In this document: piece by piece, positions 9,855 to 17,493 of the stretch
How the letters are laid out: every line of letters begins with the position of its first letter
Position numbering within the stretch: position 1 is the first letter of the stretch
Assembly: GCA_049115695.1 (NCBI GenBank)
Contig: JAGDZR010000006.1
Location: 124,001-188,000 of the forward strand
Source: JAGDZR01 sp049115695
Lineage (GTDB): Bacteria > Bacteroidota > Bacteroidia > Cytophagales > Cyclobacteriaceae
Reading direction: 5' to 3'
DNA length: 64,000 nt
The notes under the pieces: generated by a model
Databases searched by the model: none
The model's input: the letters and a program-made list of their open reading frames with translations, nothing else
Told to the model about the DNA's origin: nothing
Made by a program: the position numbers and the translations under genes

Positions 9855-10140
9855 AATTATAGACTTTGACGATCACCTGAACTCAGAGTACGGTGAACAT
9901 GGAACTGAATCCAGGGAAGCCTTTGAAGAAGGATTTGAAGCTTTCAGATTGGGAGTGATGCTTCAAGAAATGCGCAAGAACCAAGGAATGACCCAAGAAC
10001 AACTGGCAAAGAAGTGTGGAACAACTAAAACCTACATTTCGCGAATAGAAAATAACGCAAGTGATATCAGGCTGTCAACTCTGATGCGAATAATCAGAGA
10101 AGGACTCGGAGGCCATTTGAAACTTAACGTAGAAATATAA
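9841..10140 (+). CDS. HigA-like XRE-family antitoxin
   Basis: The 99-residue protein has a Cro/C1-type helix-turn-helix (LGVMLQEMRKNQGMTQEQLAKKCGTTKTYISRIEN, about residues 38-75) after an acidic N-terminal segment. It follows the HigB-like toxin with a 14-nt overlap, so it should be the cognate antitoxin and autorepressor. Confidence 0.87.
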   Translation: MSKTKIIDFDDHLNSEYGEHGTESREAFEEGFEAFRLGVMLQEMRKNQGMTQEQLAKKCGTTKTYISRIENNASDIRLSTLMRIIREGLGGHLKLNVEI

Positions 10141-10174
10141 CACGAAAGCCCTACAAACGATAGCACATTGCCTT

Positions 10175-10262
10175 ACTAAGTAGTTGGCAGACAAGCCCAG
10201 GTCGTCATTCAGAGTGCAAGGAAGCATCTACGACCCCAACTCACCCTTACCAATACGTTATA
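10175..10262. repeat. Dispersed repeat, copy between TA modules 1 and 2
   Basis: GGCAGACAAGCCC followed by GTCATTCAGAGTGCAAGGAAGCATCTACGACCC is a diverged copy of the core repeat seen in 8345-9440, with the same following sequence (CAACTCACCCTTACCAATACG). Confidence 0.8.
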
Positions 10263-10297
10263 TCTATCCTTATCCAACTACCCAACTCAACTCGAAA

Positions 10298-10328
10298 TTG
10301 CAGAATTGTATCCAAGTGAATACATTTG
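10298..10328 (+). promoter_or_regulatory. Bacteroidota promoter of TA module 2
   Basis: TTG at 10298-10300, 20 nt and TACATTTG at 10321-10328 reproduce exactly the spacing of the module 1 promoter. The box ends 3 nt before a GTG at 10332, which would be the toxin start in a leaderless transcript. Confidence 0.6.
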
Positions 10329-10649
10329 TATGTGTATTCCATTGAAAAGACGGAGGTATTTGACAAATGGTTGAGGAAACTGAAGGATCAGCGAGCAAAG
10401 GCCAAAATCCTCTTCAGAATTCAAAGGATTCAGGAATATGGAAATTTCGGCGATTGTGAACCTGTTGGACAAGGGATAAGTGAACTAAGGATCCATTACG
10501 CCAAGGGATACCGAGTCTATCTTTAAGAATACAACAGCACAATTGTTCTTCTACTGAACGGAGGAACAAAATCGTCTCAACAGAAGGATATTGAAAAGGC
10601 TAAAGAATTATGGTCTAACTATAAAGATGAACTTGGAAATGATGACTAG
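10326..10649 (+). pseudogene. RelE-family addiction module killer protein (HI1419-like), broken by in-frame TAA
   Basis: The reading frame (probable start GTG 10332, giving MYSIEKTEVFDKW) matches the HI1419-type killer proteins through ELRIHYAKGYRVYL, stops at TAA 10524-10526, and then continues in the same frame with the expected family C-terminus (IVLLLNGGTKSSQQKDIEKAKELW) to TAG 10647-10649. A single nonsense change therefore removes the last third of the toxin. The antitoxin gene overlapping its end is intact. A sequencing error would have the same appearance. Confidence 0.85.
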
Positions 10650-10926
10650 AGGAGTAACAAAGTTTGACATTGCTGAATACCTGGAGAGTGACGCAATGAT
10701 TGCTGAGTACTTGAATACCGTACTTGAAGATGGTGAAGCCGAGGATATTATAACAGCTCTTGGACATGTGGCCAAGGCTCAGGGAATGACAAAAATCGCT
10801 GAGGAAACAGGCCTGAGCAGACCAAGCTTGTATAAAGCATTATCCCAAGGCTCGAAACCACAATTCGAAACCATTCTCAAAGTATTAAGGGCTGTTGGTG
10901 GTAATCTAAATGTAAACACTACTTAG
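10639..10926 (+). CDS. HI1420-like addiction module antidote protein
   Basis: I start it at ATG 10639 (ATGATGACTAG overlaps the end of the toxin frame); the frame is open upstream to 10591 but that part reads through the toxin. The protein of about 95 residues has the HI1420-type antidote pattern: FDIAEYLESDAMIAEYLNTVLEDG, then a helix-turn-helix with MTKIAEETGLSRPSLYKALS and PQFETILKVLRAVGGNL. It would neutralise the adjacent toxin, which is now truncated, so its present role may be limited to DNA binding. Confidence 0.85.
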   Translation: MMTRGVTKFDIAEYLESDAMIAEYLNTVLEDGEAEDIITALGHVAKAQGMTKIAEETGLSRPSLYKALSQGSKPQFETILKVLRAVGGNLNVNTT

Positions 10927-10979
10927 CTCATTTGACAGCAAGGTCCACCCTGATGAAAATTTGAACTGACTAGCTCATA

Positions 10980-11375
10980 CCTTTTACCCCAAAATGTCAT
11001 TCAGTGCGGAGAACAACGAAGCGACTGAATCTTTTCATAGGGCCGAAATAGTGGAAAGCTGGGCTGAAATTATGAAAAGTACGATCCACCACTCCTTAAA
11101 TCGACGCGTTCTCATGTCAATACAACCCATAACGTCATATTCAGAGTCTGCCTAGTCGGCAGACAGGCCTACCTAATTCGTCAGACAGGCGCAACGAAGC
11201 ATCTACGACTCCAACTCACCCTCACCAATACGATATGTTTTTTTTTAAATGCATCTCCTAGAGTTGCAAATCATTTGTTCAGCACCAAACGTCATTAAGA
11301 GCTTGCCTACCGTAGGTATGGTCTGCCTAAGTCGGCAGACAGGTGCAGCGAAGCATCTGTGGCTCCAAACAACCA
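10980..11375. repeat. Mosaic of dispersed repeats between TA modules 2 and 3
   Basis: The gap 10927-11486 holds no gene. It contains the ACCCCAAAATGTCATTCAGTGCGGAGA... segment with the same flanks as the copies near 8570 and 9090, and cores interrupted by palindromic segments (TCTGCCTAGTCGGCAGACAGG at about 11145; TTGCCTACCGTAGGTATGG...CGGCAGACAGG at about 11305). The core's second half resumes after each insert (GCAACGAAGCATCT, GCAGCGAAGCATCT). Confidence 0.85.
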
Positions 11376-11474
11376 TGAATTAATGACGGTTTCCATTGTT
11401 CAACATCACCATCGATAAAAGCTGTATTTTGATATTGTCAAATCTCTCCATCAACTTTACTTCTGCATTCTTAG

Positions 11475-11482
11475 TAACTTAC
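11475..11482 (+). promoter_or_regulatory. Probable -7 box of TA module 3
   Basis: TAACTTAC is a near match to TAnnTTTG and ends 4 nt before the ATG at 11487, the same position as in modules 1, 2 and 4. No TTG lies 20 nt upstream, so the call rests on position. Confidence 0.4.
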
Positions 11483-11486
11483 AAAT

Positions 11487-11720
11487 ATGAGTACAGTTGA
11501 ACTTAAAGCTAATTTGCACGAACTAATTGATGGGATTCAGAATTCAAATCTTCTTGAATCTCTTTATGATATCCTGTCTGAACGGAAGAATGCTAAAGAT
11601 GGACATCTCTGGAACTCATTGACTGGCTCACAAAAAAAAGAGGTATTGGATGCCTATCAAGAATCAGAGGACCCAGAAAACCTAACCCCTCATGCTGAAG
11701 TTCTTCGTAATTTCAAATGA
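11487..11720 (+). CDS. Antitoxin of a ParE/RelE-type module
   Basis: This is a 77-residue acidic, helical protein (ELKANLHELIDGIQNSNLLESLYDIL...SLTGSQKKEVLDAYQESEDPENL). It resembles the small Bacteroidota antitoxins that precede RelE/ParE toxins. I do not recognise a DNA-binding fold in it. It overlaps the downstream toxin by 4 nt (ATGA), which together with size and charge supports an antitoxin role. Confidence 0.75.
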   Translation: MSTVELKANLHELIDGIQNSNLLESLYDILSERKNAKDGHLWNSLTGSQKKEVLDAYQESEDPENLTPHAEVLRNFK

Positions 11721-12007
11721 GAATTTTTTGGACAAAAAAGTCCCGATCCAGATTCTACGAAATTGACGCTCACATTTCAACTGAATATGGTGAACAATCC
11801 TCTGTAAAATTCAGAAACAAGGTGTTTGATTTTCTTGAATTACTAGAACGATTTCCCAAACTGGGTACATTAGAAGTTATTGAAAAGAACATCTATGGAT
11901 TTCAGATAACTAAACAGACTCGAATTTTTTATCGAATAAACAAGGATCACATAAGCCTGTTGACATTCTTCGACGACCGGCAAAACCCTGAGAAAAAACC
12001 AAAATAG
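11717..12007 (+). CDS. RelE/ParE-family toxin
   Basis: The 96-residue protein shows the ParE/RelE plasmid stabilisation pattern: IFWTKKSRSRFYEIDAHISTEYGE at the N-terminus, helical FRNKVFDFLELLERFPKLG, and YGFQITKQTRIFYRI plus LLTFFDDRQNPEK at the C-terminus. It overlaps its antitoxin by 4 nt and looks intact. Confidence 0.85.
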   Translation: MRIFWTKKSRSRFYEIDAHISTEYGEQSSVKFRNKVFDFLELLERFPKLGTLEVIEKNIYGFQITKQTRIFYRINKDHISLLTFFDDRQNPEKKPK

Positions 12008-12084
12008 AGCATTTTTAAATAATTACAATCAGTTATGCATCCTCCAATTTGGCACTCCTCCCTCCTGGGTAAACCTGCAATCAT

Positions 12085-12345
12085 GTGAACCTCTAACGCA
12101 TTCAGAGCTTGCCTACCGTAGGTATGGTCTGCCTAATTCGGCAGACAGGCCTGCCAGGTCGTCATTCAGAGCATAGCGAAGAATCTACGGTTCCAGTTCA
12201 CACTCAAATCCTCAATGCGTATATTTTTAAGTGCATCTCCTAGCTCTTGCATGGTAACAATTGCACCCATCACCTACTTTCATTCGATTTCAAACAAAAG
12301 CACCATCACCTTTTTACCCCAAAATGTAAGGCCTGCTTACCGGAT
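12085..12345. repeat. Mosaic of dispersed repeats between TA modules 3 and 4
   Basis: The gap 12008-12436 has no gene. From about 12100 it carries a core split by the GCCTACCGTAGG/CGGCAGACAGGC palindromic segment, a complete core at 12161-12190 and the following segment with GTATATTTTTAAGTGCATC and GTAACAATTGCACCCATCACC. This stretch is almost identical to 8935-9045. Confidence 0.87.
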
Positions 12346-12424
12346 GTAAATACTGAACATCGTAATTATTCCTAAGTGCCCGATTCGACCTCTAGGTCAA
12401 TGCTAATTCCCACACCTGATTCGT

Positions 12425-12432
12425 TATATTTG
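12425..12432 (+). promoter_or_regulatory. -7 box of TA module 4
   Basis: TATATTTG matches TAnnTTTG exactly and ends 4 nt before the antitoxin ATG at 12437. This is the same near-leaderless arrangement as the other three modules. No clear -33 TTG is present. Confidence 0.5.
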
Positions 12433-12436
12433 TTAT

Positions 12437-12637
12437 ATGAATTCGATAGTTGTTAGTCCGAAAAGTCAAAAAGAGTTCCAGTTGGTTACCGAGTTGTTGA
12501 ACAAGTTAGGCGTTCATTCAAAAGTATTGTCTGATGAGGAGTTGGAGGACATAGGCCTTTCTATTTTGATGAAGGACGTTGATCGTTCCGAAGTTTCATC
12601 AGAAGCAGAAATCATGAAAAAACTGAAGGCTAATTGA
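12437..12637 (+). CDS. Antitoxin of a RelE-type module
   Basis: The 66-residue acidic protein (SPKSQKEFQLVTELLNKLGVHSKVLSDEELEDIGLSILMK) is of the short type that precedes RelE toxins in Bacteroidota. The antitoxin call rests on its size, charge and immediate overlap (TTGA) with a RelE-like reading frame. It is intact, although its partner is broken. Confidence 0.75.
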   Translation: MNSIVVSPKSQKEFQLVTELLNKLGVHSKVLSDEELEDIGLSILMKDVDRSEVSSEAEIMKKLKAN

Positions 12638-12900
12638 AAGTAGTCTATCTCAAAAAGTTCAGTAAAGATCTCGACAAAATAAAGCAACCAAAGGAGTTAT
12701 AAGCCATCCTTGAAATTATTGAGTTAGTCAAAAAAGTCGAAAACTTTTCAGATGTTCCTGGCACAAAGAAGTTGAAAGGATATGAAGACGCATTCCGAAT
12801 TCGCTCAGGGGATTACCGAATTAGCGTATTCCTTTCGAAAGAATTAGTTGAGTTCGCCAGGGTTGCTCATCGAAAAGACATCTATAAGGTCTTTCCATAG
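12634..12900 (+). pseudogene. RelE-family toxin broken by in-frame TAA
   Basis: A frame beginning at TTG 12634 codes for KVVYLKKFSKDLDKIKQP, meets TAA at 12700-12702 (codon 23), and continues in frame with an unmistakable RelE C-terminus: VPGTKKLKGYEDAFRIRSGD, YRISVFL and FARVAHRKDIYKVFP, to TAG 12898-12900. The full 88-residue length fits the family. One nonsense codon separates it from an intact toxin gene. Confidence 0.85.
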
Positions 12901-12919
12901 ATAATGGGGCAGATGATAT

Positions 12920-13360
12920 TGCCTAGCGTCATTCAGAGTCTGCCTAATTCGTCAGACAGGCCTCCCTAATTCGCCAGACAGGCGTAGCGATGCATCAACG
13001 ACTACAACCTAGCCCAAACATGGCATGGGTTACCGGCAATCATGTGTGCATAACCCCGAACGTCATTCAAAGTTTGCCTTAGTCGGCAGACAGGCCTGCC
13101 TGCCGCAGGCAGGCTCAGCGAAGCATCTACGACTCCAGTTCACCTTGAAACCTCTCAATGCGCTATATCTATTCAAATTCATCTCTTCACCTTATAGTCA
13201 GTAACAATTGCACCCATCACCTACTTTCATTCGATTTCAAACGATGGCACTTGTGACCTTTTACCCCAAAACGTCATTCAGTGCGGAGAGCAACGAAGCA
13301 CCTGAATCTTTTCATTTAAGAGATAGGTTGAAAGCTGAGATATAAATCATGAAAGGCATA
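12920..13360. repeat. Mosaic of dispersed repeats, right end of the tract
   Basis: This block starts 20 nt after the module 4 toxin. It includes cores interrupted by palindromic inserts (near 12935 and 13070), a near-perfect palindrome at 13094-13114 (arms GCCTGCCTGC/GCAGGCAGGC around one base), a segment with CCTAGCCCAAAC and AATCATGTGTGCATAACCCC nearly identical to 8433-8490, and another GTCATTCAGTGCGGAGAGC segment near 13270. From 13361 to 13621 I see no repeat or gene, only the region upstream of the OmpA-family gene. Confidence 0.87.
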
Positions 13361-13621
13361 ACCCATCATCCCTTACATCAAATTCCTCTCTCTCCATTCC
13401 AAAATCATATACATCTGGCTGCAAGACACATACGAATAATCACTTAAATAACTACTCATAGTATAATTCATAGCCAATATGTGAATATTTAAAGATTAAA
13501 TTGTTCATATTACAGAATAACGAAGGGTTATGGTGGTAGAATCGTACATTACCCTAATTTTACTAGCCACCACCTAACACAACTTGAACCAATGACTCAA
13601 TTATAAGACAGTAGCCGATAT

Positions 13622-15739
13622 ATGAAATTTATTTTCTCGACTTTGTTGCTCACCACTATTATTGCCCTCAATGCTCAAAACCTTAATAAAATATACAAGG
13701 CTGGTGAAAACCTCTTCTATCATGGGTACATAGAAGATGCCATCCCCGCCTATGAGGAGATTGTCGCTAAAGATGCTTCATTTAAGGATGCGGCTTATAA
13801 ACTAGAACTGGCCCGTCTCTTGACCATTGATAAAGACAAGCCATTGGATCGGCTCTTCGAGCTTCGGCAAACAGTAGGTCAGACGGATCGTTTCTTTGAT
13901 TACTGGATGGGTAAAATTTATTCTTCCCGTTATGAATTTGATTTGGCGATCAAATCATGGCAAAAATTTATAGCTTCAGGTGGAAATAAAAGTGATGAAA
14001 TCTTAGCGGAAACTGGCGATTTTGTTGATAAAGCAGAAAAGGCCGTTGTTTTTTATACCAACCTGGACGACTATCAGGTGATACCCCTTGGCAATCGAAT
14101 CAATTCGGAGGGTGCAGAATTCGCCCCAGTCTTCTCGGATGCCAGAAATGAATTATTGTTCGCTTCTTCCCGAGGCACTTCTGGCCTGGATGAAACCTTT
14201 ACGATCTACCGATCTAATAAGGAAGAAAGTGGGTGGACAGATCCTGTAGCTGTACCTGTGTTGGGTCAATTCACCAGATCAACAGCCAGTCTGGAAATTG
14301 TCAAGGAAGATGGACGTTTGTTTATGTTCCGACCGGACAAAGGTGGAGATTTGTTCTATAGTGAAAATGTGAGAGGCACCTGGTCAATTCCTGTTGAATT
14401 CGATAGTAAAATCAGCAATACACATCTGGGTTCGCATTTCTTCATCAACGAACATGAGGATCGAATCATTTTCTCCACGGACATTGACTATGACAAGAAT
14501 GGATTGGACCTGTACGAATCTTTTAAGGATGCCGCCTCAGGAAAGTGGAGCAAACCGGCACCCTTTACAACGATCATCAATAGTGAGTTTGATGAGGACA
14601 GTCCCTATCTGTCAGCAGACGAAAAGACTATCTACTTCAGCTCGAAGGGGCATGGCGCAATAGGTGGATATGATGTGTTCAAATCACAGTATGATGAGGC
14701 AAGCCGAACCTGGTCAGAGCCTGTAAACATGGGGTTTCCGGTCAACTCACCCAATGATGAACTGCACTTCAAAATCAACGACAAAGAGACTGAAGGATTT
14801 ATGTCCTCCAACAGGGTGAATGCTGTAGGTGATTTTGACATCTATTACTTCAAGTCAGTGGTCAGAATCAACATTGAAGGTGGTGTACTCAATATGAATA
14901 CGAGTAAACCAGTTCCAAATGCGCAGATAAAATTCACCCCTTCGCAATATCCAGACGAAGAATTCATTGCAGAAGTAGGTGGCAATGGTAAGTATGCTAC
15001 GCAAGTCATTTCAGGAGAGTCATACTATGTAGAGATCATCAAGGATGGCGTAACAGTGTTTACAGATGAACTGGTCGTGCTCGACACAGAAGGAGAAGCC
15101 ACGACGTACATGAAGAACTTCTTGGTTGATATTCCAGATCCTGAAGGAGCTGTCGCTACAGAGACCACAACCTCGCAAAATGCAGAAACTACGTCTATCG
15201 ATCGTGAGCAACCAACAGAACGTCAGGTTGATACTCAATTAACAGACAATCGTAACAATCAGAACAATAGACGCACGGATAATGCCGGATTGGAGCGGGA
15301 AGTCCAGTATGACAACAGCTCCTTAGGTGCTCAAAACCGATCTACTCCAAGCTCATCCAATCGACCAGTGCAGGAAATTGCAAACTACAGTATAGGCCGA
15401 AAACTGATCATCCGAAATGTCTACTTCAAGTTTGGCACCACCACCTTCTCTAATGATTACGATCCTATCTTGCAGGAATTATTTGAAACACTTAGCAGGA
15501 ATCCTTCGCTCAAAATAGAGATTGGTGGTCACACAGATAATATTGGTTCTAAGGAAAAAAATCAATGGGTTTCTGAAAGTCGTGCAAAGCGTGTCAAAGC
15601 TTATTTGGTAAGCAAAGGAATCGATCCATCAAGGTTGGTAGCCAAAGGTTATGGTGAAGATGCACCCCTTGCGACCAATGATGATGAAAAAGAAGGCCGT
15701 GAACTCAATCGACGTATTGAGATCAGGGTGATCCAATAA
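13622..15739 (+). CDS. PorE-like OmpA-family protein (TPR, PD40 propeller, CRD, OmpA)
   Basis: The 705-residue protein has a signal peptide (about 1-19, cleaved after NAQ), TPR-like helices (20-130), PD40/WD40-like beta-propeller repeats (about 155-415, with SADEKTIYFSSKG), a carboxypeptidase-regulatory-like fold (about 430-505), a Thr/Asn/Gln-rich linker and a C-terminal OmpA peptidoglycan-binding domain (about 590-705, with GGHTDNIGSKEKN and ELNRRIEIRVI). This is the domain order of PorE of the type IX secretion system, but PorE is a lipoprotein and no lipobox Cys is seen. Paralogues with this layout are common in Bacteroidota, so I call it PorE-like only. Confidence 0.85.
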   Translation: MKFIFSTLLLTTIIALNAQNLNKIYKAGENLFYHGYIEDAIPAYEEIVAKDASFKDAAYKLELARLLTIDKDKPLDRLFELRQTVGQTDRFFDYWMGKIYSSRYEFDLAIKSWQKFIASGGNKSDEILAETGDFVDKAEKAVVFYTNLDDYQVIPLGNRINSEGAEFAPVFSDARNELLFASSRGTSGLDETFTIYRSNKEESGWTDPVAVPVLGQFTRSTASLEIVKEDGRLFMFRPDKGGDLFYSENVRGTWSIPVEFDSKISNTHLGSHFFINEHEDRIIFSTDIDYDKNGLDLYESFKDAASGKWSKPAPFTTIINSEFDEDSPYLSADEKTIYFSSKGHGAIGGYDVFKSQYDEASRTWSEPVNMGFPVNSPNDELHFKINDKETEGFMSSNRVNAVGDFDIYYFKSVVRINIEGGVLNMNTSKPVPNAQIKFTPSQYPDEEFIAEVGGNGKYATQVISGESYYVEIIKDGVTVFTDELVVLDTEGEATTYMKNFLVDIPDPEGAVATETTTSQNAETTSIDREQPTERQVDTQLTDNRNNQNNRRTDNAGLEREVQYDNSSLGAQNRSTPSSSNRPVQEIANYSIGRKLIIRNVYFKFGTTTFSNDYDPILQELFETLSRNPSLKIEIGGHTDNIGSKEKNQWVSESRAKRVKAYLVSKGIDPSRLVAKGYGEDAPLATNDDEKEGRELNRRIEIRVIQ

Positions 15740-15896
15740 TCTTCGCTATAAATTGGATTAATTATGTGACCGTCCAGATCGTTGGAAAAGGAACAAAGCA
15801 TCTCGAACAGGTTGAGATCAGGAAGAATTCACTTTTAATGTTGACCGGTAAGTAAGATATTCCTTTATTTACTACACTTTTCGAACCAGACAACTT

Positions 15897-16283
15897 ATGA
15901 TTATCGAATCCAAAATCATCGCCGTAGATTTTGATGGGACCATTGTAGATAACAAGTATCCTAAGATTGGCAAGGCAAAACCCTTTGCATTTGAAACGCT
16001 GAAAATGCTACAAGCTGATGGACACAGACTAATATTATGGACGGTGAGAGTAGGGACCGAATTATCGGAGGCCGTTGACTTTTGCAAAAAACATGGTCTC
16101 GAGTTTTATGCAGTCAATGAAAATTTTGAAAACGAAGGAAAGACCAGAGCCCGAAAAATCAATGCTGACTTGTTCGTAGATGATCGCAATGTGGGTGGTT
16201 TCCCGGGCTGGGGTGAGATCTACGAAATGATCAGCGGCACAATACCTGACCGTCCGCCAAAGAAAAAGAAATGGTTATTCTAA
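15897..16283 (+). CDS. HAD-superfamily hydrolase, BT0820-like
   Basis: The 128-residue protein has HAD motif I AVDFDGTIVD (Asp11 and Asp13), a second motif in LILWTVR and motif IV-like LFVDDRNVGG (about 96-105). The small capless fold and length match the BT0820 group of Bacteroidota. The substrate is unknown. It stands alone and ends 1 nt before a converging gene. Confidence 0.8.
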   Translation: MIIESKIIAVDFDGTIVDNKYPKIGKAKPFAFETLKMLQADGHRLILWTVRVGTELSEAVDFCKKHGLEFYAVNENFENEGKTRARKINADLFVDDRNVGGFPGWGEIYEMISGTIPDRPPKKKKWLF

Positions 16284-16284
16284 C

Positions 16285-16683
16285 CTATTGCCAGGCAGCC
16301 AATATCACACCCATTATTGTGAAGGATACCACAAAATAGAACGAGTTGATAAACCAAAGTCTAAAGGTAGAGCGAGAGAACAGCGAATTAACTCCCATGG
16401 CTAGCGCAATCCAGCCAAAACCTGTCAAAAAACCATAGAAAGCGCCCTCACCCACTCCTAATCCCTGAATAAAAAAGGCGAGGTTCATGGCCATGATAAA
16501 TTCCAAAACGAAAGCCAAACCATAAATCTTGGCCATGTTGGCTTCCTTTAAATCCTCTTCGGTAAAGCCAATCTCTTCCATCCAGGCCTTTCCGAAAATA
16601 GGTCCATACCAAATAGCACCAATGACGAATGTACTTGCCGTCGCAACGACTACCGCTAACCAATTGATAGAAGAAGGATCCAT
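16285..16683 (-). CDS. DUF1761 family membrane protein
   Basis: The 132-residue protein has four membrane helices. The N-terminal pattern INWLAVVVATASTFVIGAIWYGPIFGKAWM and the helix FGWIALAMGVNSLF are typical of DUF1761 proteins. Function is unknown. It converges on the HAD gene. Confidence 0.82.
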   Translation of the reverse strand: MDPSSINWLAVVVATASTFVIGAIWYGPIFGKAWMEEIGFTEEDLKEANMAKIYGLAFVLEFIMAMNLAFFIQGLGVGEGAFYGFLTGFGWIALAMGVNSLFSRSTFRLWFINSFYFVVSFTIMGVILAAWQ

Positions 16684-16728
16684 AATGTTTTTTGTGTTTT
16701 TACTAATCTAATCAATTATCGCTAAATG

Positions 16729-16817
16729 CTCAGAGTCTCTCCCAACCTCAGAGTCTCTCCCAACCTCAGAGTCCCTTTCCAGGTGACTCTGAGTAACCTA
16801 TTCAGATGACTCTGAAC
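16729..16817. repeat. REP-like palindromes on the left of the RAYT gene
   Basis: Two tandem 18-bp units CTCAGAGTCTCTCCCAAC (16729-16764) lead into a hairpin with 9-bp perfect arms, CTCAGAGTC at 16765-16773 and GACTCTGAG at 16785-16793, followed by another GATGACTCTGAA half site (16805-16816). The same sequence family flanks the transposase gene on its other side. Confidence 0.85.
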
Positions 16818-16821
16818 TTGC

Positions 16822-17385
16822 TTAAGAATACGATCGGAAATCCACACATTTAATCTCCCCATCGCGACCTGTATCATAAAATCGAGCACTGGAATAAGGA
16901 TAACTTATTGGGCCATCTGCCAGTGACCATTTCCCTTTAACAGGATTGTAATGAATATAATCCAGAACCCTATGAATTGCCTTCACACTTCGAATCTCAC
17001 TGGCATCAAATGATAATCTAAATACTTGATGCTTCTTCCCTTTTAATTTTTCGTTGGCCTGAACGCCACTCACCATCCTTGACAACAAATCAAATCGCCT
17101 TTGCTTCTCAAGTCTCTTCACCACCTCATATGCCATAAATCGCTTTGCATTGGCCATGACACCATTAAGCCCATTACAGCTTTCCTGAACAAAAACTAAC
17201 AAATGAATGTGGTTAGGCATGATTACAAAACCACATACTTCACATCCGTTTTTTGATAATTGGAAAAACCATTTGGATATATAATCATAAATACCTGTAG
17301 CTTCTAGTAAGCGCAACCATTGGTAGCAAGTGAATGTAACAAAGTAGAATATGCATTTTTCTGAGTGTAACCGATGCGTAGACAT
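16822..17385 (-). CDS. REP-associated tyrosine transposase (RAYT, Y1_Tnp family)
   Basis: The 187-residue protein has the HUH nuclease motif in VIMPNHIHLLV (His59 and His61), the helical MANAKRFMAYEVVKRL segment, VLDYIHYNPVKGKW (about 141-153) and YPYSSARFY near the end, all standard in the Y1_Tnp/RAYT group. These single-copy transposases process REP palindromes and spread them in the genome. Both flanks carry CAGAGTC/GACTCTG palindromes, the usual REP-RAYT-REP arrangement. Confidence 0.88.
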   Translation of the reverse strand: MSTHRLHSEKCIFYFVTFTCYQWLRLLEATGIYDYISKWFFQLSKNGCEVCGFVIMPNHIHLLVFVQESCNGLNGVMANAKRFMAYEVVKRLEKQRRFDLLSRMVSGVQANEKLKGKKHQVFRLSFDASEIRSVKAIHRVLDYIHYNPVKGKWSLADGPISYPYSSARFYDTGRDGEIKCVDFRSYS

Positions 17386-17424
17386 ACCGTTAAATGTAAA
17401 TATTACAATTCAATTCTCCCGTAA

Positions 17425-17493
17425 TCTCAGAGCCTTCCAACTCACTCAGAGTCTCTTTCAGATGACTCTGAACTTACTCAGCTGACGCTGAGT
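17425..17493. repeat. REP-like palindromes on the right of the RAYT gene
   Basis: CTCAGAGTC (17445-17453) pairs with GACTCTG (17464-17470), and ACTCAGC (17476-17482) pairs with GCTGAGT (17487-17493) across a TGAC loop. The second hairpin lies inside the last codons and stop of the adjacent sulfotransferase gene. Confidence 0.83.

Noticed and set aside
10591..10638. Upstream extension of the module 2 antidote protein
   Set aside because: The extra 16 codons lie within the toxin reading frame and lack family similarity; the ATGATG at 10639 gives the usual overlap.
8345..13360. Possible CRISPR array
   Set aside because: Repeats are diverged, of unequal length and irregularly spaced, contain nested palindromes, and no cas gene is present.
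8345..13360. Chromosomal integron cassette array holding TA modules
   Set aside because: TA modules between repeats recall integrons, but I found no integron integrase and could not identify paired attC core sites (RYYYAAC/GTTRRRY) at module borders.
13622..15739. True PorE of the type IX secretion system
   Set aside because: The domain order fits, but there is no lipobox, no other type IX gene nearby, and paralogues with the same architecture are common.
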